Shown in pieces: positions 8,702 to 16,923 of a stretch of 64,000 nucleotides of DNA (the first letter of the stretch is position 1; each line of letters opens with the position of its first letter). The position numbers and the translations under genes were made by a program. This DNA is from Arthrobacter sp. QXT-31. GTDB lineage: Bacteria > Actinomycetota > Actinomycetes > Actinomycetales > Micrococcaceae. The notes under the pieces are model-generated. The model saw nothing but the letters and a program-made list of their open reading frames with translations, had not been told where the DNA came from and made no database searches. Location of the stretch: assembly GCF_001969265.1 (NCBI RefSeq), contig NZ_CP019304.1:2852001-2916000 (forward strand), in the 5' to 3' direction.

Positions 8702-9547
8702 TCAGAGGAAGACGCTGCCCCTGACCACCGTGCGGCTGGTTCCGCCCACCCAGATGCTGTCGCCTTCGCTGGTGATGGTCAGCCGGCCGCCGCGGCCCAG
8801 GGCAGTGCCCTGGCTGACGGTGTAGTTGCCCTCCGCCGCACCCGAGCCGATCAGCCACTGGGCGAGGCCCGCGTTCAGGCTGCCGGTGACCGGGTCTTCG
8901 GGGATGGCCAGTCCGGGAAGGAAACCGCGCACCTCGAAGTCGGCCGGTCCGCCGTCCCCGTAGGCACCGATGACGCCGACATTCAGCTGTCCCATCGCGG
9001 TGAAGTCCGGCTTCAGGTCGAGCACAGCCCGGGCCGAGGCCAGCCGGATACCGAGCCAGCCCGGTCCGTTGTCCACCCAGTTGCTGTCGAGGACCTCTTC
9101 CGGAGTGATGCGCAGACTCGTGATGGCCTGCTCCAGGACCTCAGGCTCCAGAGGCCCGGAGTGACGCAGCGGCGGGGCCTCGAAGAACTGCTCGTTCGCG
9201 GTCTGGCTGATTTTGACCAGCCCCACCTCGCATTCCTGCACGAGTTCGCCGGGGCGGTGCGGCTGGCCGCCGTTCTCCAGCCACGCGTGTGCGGAGCCGA
9301 GCGTGGGGTGCCCGGCGAAGGGAAGCTCGGACGCCGGCGTGAAGATCCGCAGCCGGTAGTCCGCCTCCGGCCGGGTGGGCCTGAGCAGGAAGGTGGTTTC
9401 GGGGAGGTTGGTCCAGTTGGCGAAGCTTTGCATCTGCTCAGCGGACAGGTCATCGGCATTATGGACGACGGCCACCGGGTTGCCGGGCTGCGGCCCCGGG
9501 GCGAAAACGTCAACCTGCGAAAAGGGGTATTCGCTCACGCTGGTCAT
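8702..9547 (-). CDS. PhzF family isomerase/epimerase
   Basis: 281 residues with the diaminopimelate-epimerase fold. PFSQVDVFAPGPQPGNPVAVV is at 8-28; NLPETTFLLRP is at 48-58, whose Glu50 matches the PhzF catalytic Glu; FTPASELPFAGHPTLGSAHAW and EDPVTGSLNAGLAQWL form the second lobe. The substrate is unknown; in PhzF it is trans-2,3-dihydro-3-hydroxyanthranilate. The ATG at 9547 overlaps the YbaK stop as TAATG, pointing to translational coupling. A longer frame upstream runs out of frame through the YbaK gene and is rejected. Confidence 0.9.
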   Translation of the reverse strand: MTSVSEYPFSQVDVFAPGPQPGNPVAVVHNADDLSAEQMQSFANWTNLPETTFLLRPTRPEADYRLRIFTPASELPFAGHPTLGSAHAWLENGGQPHRPGELVQECEVGLVKISQTANEQFFEAPPLRHSGPLEPEVLEQAITSLRITPEEVLDSNWVDNGPGWLGIRLASARAVLDLKPDFTAMGQLNVGVIGAYGDGGPADFEVRGFLPGLAIPEDPVTGSLNAGLAQWLIGSGAAEGNYTVSQGTALGRGGRLTITSEGDSIWVGGTSRTVVRGSVFL

Positions 9548-10056
9548 TATGCCTCCGCCGGTTCCCGCGGCCTGGCGAGCCCGTCCACTACCTCGACGCC
9601 GGGGAGCTTGAGGAGCTCGGCCGGGTCGAGGACGATCTTGCTGGACCTGTTGCCCCCGCCCATGACCACCCGGGGCACCTCCGTCACGGCCCGGTCCACG
9701 TACACGGGCAGCCCCTCGATGCCGGGCACGGTCACGCCGCCCACCAGCATGCTGGTCAGCGCGGTGGTGGTTTCGGCGTCGGCAAACGAGGCGCGCTTGA
9801 CGTCGAGCAGGGCCCGGACCGCACGGTTTACGTCGAGGCGGGTAGTGCCCAGGACCACGCACACCGCATACCGCGGCGGCTCCACCTTCTTGGAGGCGAC
9901 CAGGATGGTGTTGGCCGCCTGCTCCAGGCTGAAGCCGTAGTGGGCACAGAACTCCGCGGTGTCCGCCAGCTCCGGCAGGCATTCGAGGACCTCGTGGGCC
10001 ACGCCGTGGGCGGCCAGGGCATCGGCCACGGCGGGCAGCAGGAGCGTATCACTCAC
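9547..10056 (-). CDS. YbaK/EbsC-type aminoacyl-tRNA deacylase
   Basis: 169 residues, the size of a free-standing editing domain that hydrolyses mischarged tRNAs (YbaK/ProX family). Typical segments are QAANTILVASKKVEPPRYAVCVV near 45-68, RLDVNRAVRALLDVKRASFA with the conserved Lys, and GGVTVPGIEGLPVYVD...VVMGGGNRSSKIVL near 105-142. The start is GTG with AAAGGAG about 8 bases before it. It is the middle gene of a three-gene minus-strand unit (membrane protein, YbaK, PhzF). Confidence 0.9.
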   Translation of the reverse strand: MSDTLLLPAVADALAAHGVAHEVLECLPELADTAEFCAHYGFSLEQAANTILVASKKVEPPRYAVCVVLGTTRLDVNRAVRALLDVKRASFADAETTTALTSMLVGGVTVPGIEGLPVYVDRAVTEVPRVVMGGGNRSSKIVLDPAELLKLPGVEVVDGLARPREPAEA

Positions 10057-10069
10057 AGCAGTTCTCCTT

Positions 10070-10576
10070 TCAGTGCGGTGTCTTTGAAGCCGCGTCTTTG
10101 AGCGTGCTGTCGCTAAGGGCGGCGTCCGCGCCGGACACCGCCGGCACAGGATAGGCGGTAACGCCGCGGTGCAGCAGGAAGAACCGGTTGGACACGGGCA
10201 GCCACATGAGCGTGGCGCCGGCCAGTGTCAGGAGCAGGCCGGCAAGGATCAGGACGGTGAGGTCGACAGGTGCGCCGAGCGCCGAGAGGGCCGCAGCGGC
10301 CGTAAGGAGGATGCGGGCCCACCGCTCGCCGTGCAGCAGATGCTGGGCCGCCAGGACCTGCAGAGCAGTCAGCGGGACGGCGAACGCCACGAGATAGGGC
10401 ACGGCCCAGTCGGGGATCGACTGGCCGAAGTCGATTCCCGAGACCTCCAGGATGACAGGCATCATGCCCGCCACCACGGCGCTGGCCACCCAGCAGGCTG
10501 CCGAGAGCCGGACAGCCGCCGGTGTGTTTCCGGGCTCGCCAAAGCCCAACTGCTGATCGCCCAATGAAGTCCCCAT
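10070..10576 (-). CDS. Hypothetical four-helix membrane protein
   Basis: 168 residues with four hydrophobic segments (about 25-45, 58-80, 90-105 and 108-130) and a polar C-terminal tail. I do not recognise the family. The ATG at 10576 lacks an obvious ribosome-binding site. It ends 13 bases before the YbaK start, so it probably heads that operon. No functional clue beyond location. Confidence 0.7.
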   Translation of the reverse strand: MGTSLGDQQLGFGEPGNTPAAVRLSAACWVASAVVAGMMPVILEVSGIDFGQSIPDWAVPYLVAFAVPLTALQVLAAQHLLHGERWARILLTAAAALSALGAPVDLTVLILAGLLLTLAGATLMWLPVSNRFFLLHRGVTAYPVPAVSGADAALSDSTLKDAASKTPH

Positions 10577-10732
10577 TCTTCAATTTGCGGTGCTTGTTCC
10601 CCGCACACACTGCGCGGTGTTTATTTGCCGTGCCCGGATTTCCGGCGACGGCTCCAGCCTACAGGCTGTCCTTCAGCGGCCGGACGTACACTGGCCTTCC
10701 CATCTCTTCGAGGACCTGCTGCGAGTGCCTGA

Positions 10733-12484
10733 ATGCTCTGGAAGCTTCTTGTCCGGTACCTGCAGCCGCAACGGCGGCTGCTGATCGCCGTCGTCGTTTT
10801 CCAGCTGGCGCAGTCCATTGCCTCCCTCTACCTCCCCACCCTCAACGCGGACATCATCGACCTGGGTGTGGCCAAAGGAGACACGGGCTACATCCTGCGC
10901 GTCGGCAGCCTCATGCTGGTCATCACCCTGCTGCAGATCGCGTGCGCGGTGACGGCGGTGTACTTCGGGGCCAAAGCGGCGATGGGCATGGGCCGGGACC
11001 TGCGCGGGGCGATCTTCACCCGGGTGGGCGGGTTCTCCGAGCAGGAGGTCACCCAGTTCGGCCCCGCCAGCCTGATTACCCGGTCCACGAACGACGTCCA
11101 GCAGGTGCAGCAGCTGGTGCTGATGTCCGCCACACTGATGGTGGCCGCACCCATGCTCAGCATCGGCGGCGTGGTGATGGCGGTCCGGCAGGATGCCCAG
11201 CTGTCGTGGCTGATCGCGGTGAGCGTGCCGGTGCTGCTGGCCGGCGTCGCGGTGATCATCAGCCGGATGGTGCCCCTGTTCCGCCTGATGCAGCTGCGGA
11301 TCGACGCCGTCAACAGGGTGCTCCGCGAGCAGCTGGCCGGCATCCGGGTGGTGCGGGCGTTTGTGCGCGAGGACCTGGAAACGGAGCGGTTCGCCGGTGC
11401 CAACGCCGACGTGACGGATACGGCGCTGCGGGCCGGGCGGCTGATGGCGCTCGCGTTTCCCGTGGTGATGCTGGTGCTCAACGTGTCCAGCGTGGCGGTG
11501 ATCTGGTTCGGGTCGTTCCGGATCGAGGACGGCTCCATGCAGGTGGGGACACTGGTGGCGTTCCTCAGCTACCTGCTGCAGATCCTGATGTCCGTCATGA
11601 TGGCCACCTTCATGGCCGTGATGATCCCGCGCGCGGCCGTCTCCGCGGACCGGATCGGTGAGGTGCTGGAGACGGAGTCCTCCGTGCGGCCGCCCGAGCA
11701 CCCGGTGCGTTTTGCCGGCGATGCGTCCGGCGGCACCGCCCGCGGTGAGCTGGAAATGCGCGGCGTCGGATTCGCCTACCCGGGTGCCGAGCGGCCGGTC
11801 CTCAGCGGCGTCAGCTTCACCGCCGCCGCGGGCAGGACGACGGCGGTCATCGGCAGCACGGGCTCGGGGAAAACCACCCTGGTGAACCTCATGCCGCGGC
11901 TCTTCGACGCCACGTCAGGATCCGTGCTGATGGGCGGCGTGGACGTGCGGGAACTGCACCCTGACCTGCTGTGGGGGCACATCGGCCTGGTCCCGCAGCG
12001 GCCGTACCTGTTCTCCGGGACGGTGCGGAGCAACCTGCTCTACGGCAAACCGGACGCCACCGAGGAGGAGCTGTGGCACGCCCTGTCCACAGCCCAGGCG
12101 GAGGACTTCGTGCGCAGGATGGAGGGCGGGCTGGACGCGCCCGTCTCGCAGGGCGGCACCAACGTCTCCGGCGGGCAGCGGCAGCGGCTGGCGATCGCCA
12201 GGGCACTGGTGAAACGGCCGGAGCTGTACATCTTTGACGACTCGTTTTCCTCACTGGACACCGCCACGGATGCCCGGCTGCGGCAGGCGCTGCGGCGGGA
12301 CACCGCCGGGGCCACGCTGGTGATCATCGCCCAGCGCGTCTCCAGCATTGCGGACGCGGACCAGATCCTGGTGCTCGACGGCGGCAGGATTGTCGGGCGC
12401 GGAACGCACAGTGAGCTTTTGGAGACGTCGGAGACGTACCGCGAGATCGTGTCCTCGCAGCTGGCGGCGGAGGAGACGGCATGA
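10733..12484 (+). CDS. ABC exporter half-transporter, degenerate-site subunit
   Basis: 583 residues: a six-helix type IV exporter membrane domain (residues 15-300) followed by the nucleotide-binding domain. Walker A GSTGSGKTT is near 375, the signature NVSGGQRQR near 477, and Walker B YIFDDSFSSLD near 500. Asp replaces the catalytic Glu after Walker B, so this half contributes a non-hydrolysing site, the usual arrangement in heterodimeric exporters (TM287/288, EfrCD, TmrAB type). The gene overlaps the next by ATGA. The substrate (drug, lipid or peptide) is unknown. The ribosome-binding site is poor. Confidence 0.92.
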   Translation: MLWKLLVRYLQPQRRLLIAVVVFQLAQSIASLYLPTLNADIIDLGVAKGDTGYILRVGSLMLVITLLQIACAVTAVYFGAKAAMGMGRDLRGAIFTRVGGFSEQEVTQFGPASLITRSTNDVQQVQQLVLMSATLMVAAPMLSIGGVVMAVRQDAQLSWLIAVSVPVLLAGVAVIISRMVPLFRLMQLRIDAVNRVLREQLAGIRVVRAFVREDLETERFAGANADVTDTALRAGRLMALAFPVVMLVLNVSSVAVIWFGSFRIEDGSMQVGTLVAFLSYLLQILMSVMMATFMAVMIPRAAVSADRIGEVLETESSVRPPEHPVRFAGDASGGTARGELEMRGVGFAYPGAERPVLSGVSFTAAAGRTTAVIGSTGSGKTTLVNLMPRLFDATSGSVLMGGVDVRELHPDLLWGHIGLVPQRPYLFSGTVRSNLLYGKPDATEEELWHALSTAQAEDFVRRMEGGLDAPVSQGGTNVSGGQRQRLAIARALVKRPELYIFDDSFSSLDTATDARLRQALRRDTAGATLVIIAQRVSSIADADQILVLDGGRIVGRGTHSELLETSETYREIVSSQLAAEETA

Positions 12485-14511
12485 GCACAGCCCGCGGAAC
12501 CCCGCCCGGCCCCGGAGCTGGAGCCCCCGGAACCGGAGCTGCCCCGGGAACCCGGCAGGCCGCCGTCGTACGCATTCCCCGGCCCGCCGGAGGGCCCGGG
12601 CGCGGCGGGCCGTTCGCGGGGATGAATGTCCCGGCGGAGAAGGCGCTGAACTTCGGGCCGTCGGCCCGGCGGCTGCTGGGGGAGCTGCGCCCCGAACGGG
12701 CGTGGCTGGCGCTGGTACTGGCGCTCGCCGTCGTCAGCGTGGCGTTCTCGGTGACCGGGCCGCGGCTGCTGGGCGAGGGCACCAACCTGATCTTCGCCGG
12801 CGCCGTCAGCAAAAACCTGCCGCCCGGGGCGAGCAAGGAGCAGGTGATCGCCGGACTGAGGGCGTCCGGGCAGGATGAGCAGGCGGACATGCTGGGCGCG
12901 ATGACGCTGACGCCGGGCACGGGGATCGACTTCGCCGCGCTGGCGAGCGTGCTGCTGTTGGCGCTGGCGCTGTATGTGCTGGCCTCGGCGTTCGGCTGGA
13001 TCCAGGCGTACGTGCTTAACAGTGTGGTGCAGCGGACCGTGTACCGGCTGCGGGAGCGGATCGAGGCGAAGATCCACCGGCTGCCGCTGCGGTACTTCGA
13101 CTCCATCCAGCGCGGCGAGCTGCTCAGCCGGGTGACGAACGACGTGGACAACATCTCGCAGAGCCTGCAGCAGTCGATCAGCCAGGCAGTCACGTCGCTG
13201 CTCACGGTGCTGGGCGTGCTGCTGATGATGTTCCTGCTCTCGCCGGTGCTGGCGCTGATTGCCCTGGTGACGGTGCCGCTGACGCTGGTGACGACGGGCC
13301 TGATCGCCAAGCGCTCGCAGAAGCTGTTCGTGGCGCAGTGGAAGCACACGGGGGAGCTGAACGGGCAGATCGAGGAGACGTACACGGGGCACGCACTGGT
13401 CAAGGTGTTCGGCCGGCAGCGGGAGGTGGAGGAGCGGTTCCGGCAGAAGAATGCGGAGCTGTTCGAGGCGAGCTTCGGCGCACAATTCATTTCCGGACTG
13501 ATCATGCCGGCGCTGACGTTCATCGGGAACCTGGTGTACGTGGCGATCGCGGTGGTGGGCGGGCTGCAGGTGGCCTCCGGGGCGATGCAGTTGGGCGACG
13601 TACAGGCGTTCATCCAGTACTCACGGCAGTTCACCCAGCCGCTGGCGCAGCTTGGGTCGATGGCCAACCTGCTGCAGTCCGGGGTGGCCTCGGCGGAGCG
13701 GGTGTTCGAGCTGCTGGACGAGGAGGAGCAGTCTCCCGAATCTTCAGGTGCTGCCCCTTCCGGCGGCGGCGGGCGGCTGGTGTTCGAGAATGTTTCCTTC
13801 TCCTATTCGCCCGACAAGCCGCTGATCACGGACCTGAGCCTGGTGGCGGAGCCCGGGCAGACGGTGGCGATCGTCGGCCCCACCGGGGCCGGCAAGACCA
13901 CCCTGGTGAACCTGATGATGCGGTTCTACGAACTGGATGCCGGGCGGATCACGCTCGACGGCGTGGACGTCACCGCTGTTCCGCGGCGCGAGCTGCGCTC
14001 GCGGATGGGAATGGTCCTGCAGGACACCTGGCTGTTCGGCGGGACCATCCGGGACAACATCGCCTACGGCCGGCCGTCGGCGTCGGAGGCCGAGATCGTG
14101 GAGGCAGCGCAGGCGACGTACGTTGACCGGTTCGTGCGCGCCCTGCCGGAGGGGTACAGCACGGTGCTCGAGGATGAGGGATCCAACGTCTCGGCCGGCG
14201 AGAAGCAGCTGCTGACCATCGCCCGGGCTTTCCTTTCCCGGCCCTCGGTGCTGATCCTGGACGAGGCCACTTCTTCCGTGGACACCCGGACCGAGCTGCT
14301 GGTGCAGAAGGCCATGAGCGCGCTGCGGTCGGACCGGACTTCGTTTGTCATTGCCCACCGCCTCTCCACGATCCGCGACGCCGACCTGATCCTGGTGATG
14401 GAGGCGGGGCGGATCGTGGAGCAGGGCACGCACGCGTCGCTGCTGGCTGCGGGCGGGGCATACGCACGCCTGTACGAGGCGCAGTTCGCGGCCCCGGCGG
14501 CGGAGGTTTAA
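12481..14511 (+). CDS. ABC exporter half-transporter, catalytic subunit
   Basis: 676 residues. A Pro/Gly-rich N-terminal extension of about 45 residues precedes a six-helix exporter domain with an extra loop (about 105-140) between the first helices. The nucleotide-binding domain has Walker A GPTGAGKTT near 468, signature NVSAGEKQL near 570 and Walker B LILDEATSSVD near 590 with the catalytic Glu intact. The signature deviates (SAGEK for SGGQ), which together with the degenerate Walker B of its partner leaves one full ATP site. It starts inside the stop of the upstream gene, so the pair forms a heterodimer. Confidence 0.92.
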   Translation: MSTARGTPPGPGAGAPGTGAAPGTRQAAVVRIPRPAGGPGRGGPFAGMNVPAEKALNFGPSARRLLGELRPERAWLALVLALAVVSVAFSVTGPRLLGEGTNLIFAGAVSKNLPPGASKEQVIAGLRASGQDEQADMLGAMTLTPGTGIDFAALASVLLLALALYVLASAFGWIQAYVLNSVVQRTVYRLRERIEAKIHRLPLRYFDSIQRGELLSRVTNDVDNISQSLQQSISQAVTSLLTVLGVLLMMFLLSPVLALIALVTVPLTLVTTGLIAKRSQKLFVAQWKHTGELNGQIEETYTGHALVKVFGRQREVEERFRQKNAELFEASFGAQFISGLIMPALTFIGNLVYVAIAVVGGLQVASGAMQLGDVQAFIQYSRQFTQPLAQLGSMANLLQSGVASAERVFELLDEEEQSPESSGAAPSGGGGRLVFENVSFSYSPDKPLITDLSLVAEPGQTVAIVGPTGAGKTTLVNLMMRFYELDAGRITLDGVDVTAVPRRELRSRMGMVLQDTWLFGGTIRDNIAYGRPSASEAEIVEAAQATYVDRFVRALPEGYSTVLEDEGSNVSAGEKQLLTIARAFLSRPSVLILDEATSSVDTRTELLVQKAMSALRSDRTSFVIAHRLSTIRDADLILVMEAGRIVEQGTHASLLAAGGAYARLYEAQFAAPAAEV

Positions 14512-14521
14512 GGACTGAGGC

Positions 14522-15265
14522 TCAGGAGGGCGCACCCACGAGGTGGCCGGCCGTGAGGGGCAAGCGCTGCCCGTTGATCCGTTCCGCCTCCAGGCCGAAG
14601 ATCCGCTGTACGGCGTCGGCAAGGACACTGACATCGGTGAAGTCCGGAAACTTCCGTTCCGGCTGGGCTGCGCGCATCCGGTCATCGACCAGGGCCTTGA
14701 CAACGAAGACCAGGGCGGCTGAGCGGCTTTCGTTTCCTCCCTGCAGATGCCGGAAGCCGTCGGCCACGGCAAGGGTCCATGCCTCGGCGGCGGACTTGAC
14801 GGCGGCATAGGCGGCGCCGTCCGCTGTCGGCGATGAAGCGGACTGTGCGGAAACGATGGCCAGACGGCCCACCGGGGAGGCAGCCAGATCCTGGTAGAAG
14901 GCGCGGCTGGTGTTCCTCAGGGTGGTGAGGACGCTGGTGTGCAGGAAGTCCCAGTCCTCATCCGTCTGGCCTGCAATGCCCGTGCCGCCCCGCCACCCTC
15001 CGACAAGATGAATGAGCCCGTCCACCGGCCCCAGATCGTTACGGACAGATGCCGCCAGGTCCTCAACGGCTTGCAGGTCCGCAAGGTTGCAGACATAGCC
15101 CGTGACATTGTCGTAGGATCCCGAGAGCTCCTGCACGCGGTCCTCAAGAATGTCCACGGCGGCCACGCGCGCCCCGGCTTCGGAGAGGGTGCGGACTACT
15201 GCGGCGCCGGCTGCGCTTGTCGAACCGGCGACGACGACCGTACGCCCTGAGAGTTCCTGGCTCAT
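14522..15265 (-). CDS. SDR family oxidoreductase
   Basis: 247 residues with a Rossmann start GRTVVVAGSTSAAG; the glycine motif is relaxed (GSTSAAG at 14-20 instead of TGxxxGxG). The catalytic residues Ser139 and Tyr153-x3-Lys157 (AAYAAVKSAAEA) are present. The start overlaps the stop of the DUF6421 gene by 4 bases (ATGA), so the two are cotranslated. Substrate unknown. It converges on the ABC exporter, with only 10 bases between the stops. Confidence 0.85.
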   Translation of the reverse strand: MSQELSGRTVVVAGSTSAAGAAVVRTLSEAGARVAAVDILEDRVQELSGSYDNVTGYVCNLADLQAVEDLAASVRNDLGPVDGLIHLVGGWRGGTGIAGQTDEDWDFLHTSVLTTLRNTSRAFYQDLAASPVGRLAIVSAQSASSPTADGAAYAAVKSAAEAWTLAVADGFRHLQGGNESRSAALVFVVKALVDDRMRAAQPERKFPDFTDVSVLADAVQRIFGLEAERINGQRLPLTAGHLVGAPS

Positions 15266-16662
15266 GCGCCCGCCCCGCCCTCGGTCTTCACGGGGCTTTT
15301 ACCGGTGATCCCGGCAGTTGATTCAATGACCGGGGACATCTTCTTCTCCAGTGCCTCATAGAACATCGACAGGGGGAATTCGTCGTCAAGGATCTGGTCC
15401 GTCAGTCCCCGGGGAGGGCCGTCGAGCGGAAGAGCCTCCGGTCCCTTGGCCCACACGGAGGCCGGGTGCGGGGTGAGGGTTTCCGAGACGAGCTCATAGG
15501 CGGCCAGCCAGTGTGCGGTCTTCGGGCGGTCGATTGAACGCCAGTAGAGTTCCTCGATGCGAAGGCCCAGCTCGACGACCACGCCGGCGACGTCCTTCCA
15601 GTCGATGCTCAGCTTTCCATCGGTCCAGTGCAGGACCCGGTGCTGGTGCATCCAGGCGAACAGCAGTTGGCCGCCCACGGCGTCGTAGTTACGGACCCGG
15701 TTCCCGGTAATCGCGAAGCGGAAAATGCGGTCGAAGATCACGGCGTACTGGACCAGCTTGGCGTGCTTGCGGGCGTCCTCGGAAGCCGTTTCGTCCCGCT
15801 CGATGAGGACTGATTCGCGGAAGGCGGTTAGGTCACAGCGGAGCTCCTCCAGGGAGTACAGGAAATACGGCATCCGCTGCTTGATCATGAACGGGTCAAA
15901 GGGCAGGTCGCCACGCATGTGGGTCCGGTCATGGATCAGATCCCACATCACGAAGGTCTTCTCCGTGAGGTGCTGGTCTTCAATCAATTCCGCGGCGTCG
16001 GCCGGCAGGTCCAGGGACGTGATGTCGGCAGCAGCTTTCAGGACGCGGCGGAACCGGGCAGCTTCACGGTCCGCGAAAATGCCTCCCCATGTGAAGGAGG
16101 GGGTGCTCCGGACCGCGACGCTCTCGGGGAAGAGAACGGCGGAGTTCGTGTCATAGCCGGGTGTGAAATCGACGAAGCTGATGGGGACGAACAGCTTGTT
16201 GGAGTAGTTCGCCGCCTCCAGTTCAGCGACGAAGGAAGGCCAGATGACCTCGATGAGGACGGCCTCGAAGTAGCGGTTGGTGCTGCCGTTCTGGGTGTAC
16301 ATGGGGAACACGACCAGGTGCGGCAGCCCGTCGATGCGCCACTGCTCGGGGTGGAAGGCTGCCAATGAGTCGAGGAAATCCGGTACAGCGAAGCCCCCGG
16401 CCGCCCACCGCTGGAAGTCCTGCACCAGCAGTTCAAGGTAGTCCCTGTCGTGGGGGAGGTGGCGGCACAGGTCACTGACCGCGTCAGTGATGATGCCGAC
16501 GTTCCGGCGGGCCTGGTCATGGTCAGCGGCTTCAGGAACGGAACCGTCCTGCACTTGAACCTGCTGCAGTTCCATGACGGCTGCCTTCAACGCCTGCCAC
16601 GCCGGCAGCGGTTTCAGGTCTTCTGCCCGGCTCGTCGTCACTTCGGGGCTTGCAATGGACAT
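15262..16662 (-). CDS. DUF6421 family protein
   Basis: 466 residues, from an ATG with GGAAGGAACG before it; upstream in-frame codons read poorly. It is a large soluble protein rich in aromatic and acidic residues, with DLIHDRTHMRGDLPFDPFMIKQRMPY near 280 and a His-rich stretch AWMHQHRVLHW near 365. I recognise it as the actinobacterial DUF6421 family, whose function is unknown. HDRTHMRGD looks like a possible metal or active-site cluster, which is my inference. It is the first gene of a pair with an SDR, suggesting a small metabolic unit. It diverges from the LysP-like permease. Confidence 0.75.
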   Translation of the reverse strand: MSIASPEVTTSRAEDLKPLPAWQALKAAVMELQQVQVQDGSVPEAADHDQARRNVGIITDAVSDLCRHLPHDRDYLELLVQDFQRWAAGGFAVPDFLDSLAAFHPEQWRIDGLPHLVVFPMYTQNGSTNRYFEAVLIEVIWPSFVAELEAANYSNKLFVPISFVDFTPGYDTNSAVLFPESVAVRSTPSFTWGGIFADREAARFRRVLKAAADITSLDLPADAAELIEDQHLTEKTFVMWDLIHDRTHMRGDLPFDPFMIKQRMPYFLYSLEELRCDLTAFRESVLIERDETASEDARKHAKLVQYAVIFDRIFRFAITGNRVRNYDAVGGQLLFAWMHQHRVLHWTDGKLSIDWKDVAGVVVELGLRIEELYWRSIDRPKTAHWLAAYELVSETLTPHPASVWAKGPEALPLDGPPRGLTDQILDDEFPLSMFYEALEKKMSPVIESTAGITGKSPVKTEGGAGA

Positions 16663-16923
16663 CTTCGTTCCTTCCGTTGAGGGGTCCGGATGAACGTAGC
16701 AATGGATAAGCACGATTGATGTGCAATTTCGACAAGAGTAAGAAACTCTTGCGCTCACGCGGCTGCTTTTCGGGCCTATCCGTAAGACTTCGATCATTCG
16801 CCGGGCAACATTCGCTTCGCCGGAGGGCCCGTTCCGCTCATGTGTTAGCTTGATCACCGTCCTTCCCGGCCGGGCCCGCCGGAAAGCTCCATCCACCGCA
16901 GCTACCTTCCCGGAGGCATCTCA

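Noticed and set aside
8702..9982. Longer version of the PhzF gene starting inside YbaK
   Set aside because: The extra 145 residues are out-of-frame YbaK codons; the ATG at 9547 has a TAATG coupling and the family N terminus.
12040..13485. Minus-strand open frame opposite the ABC exporter
   Set aside because: His/Gln/Arg-rich shadow; the plus-strand genes carry all ABC motifs.
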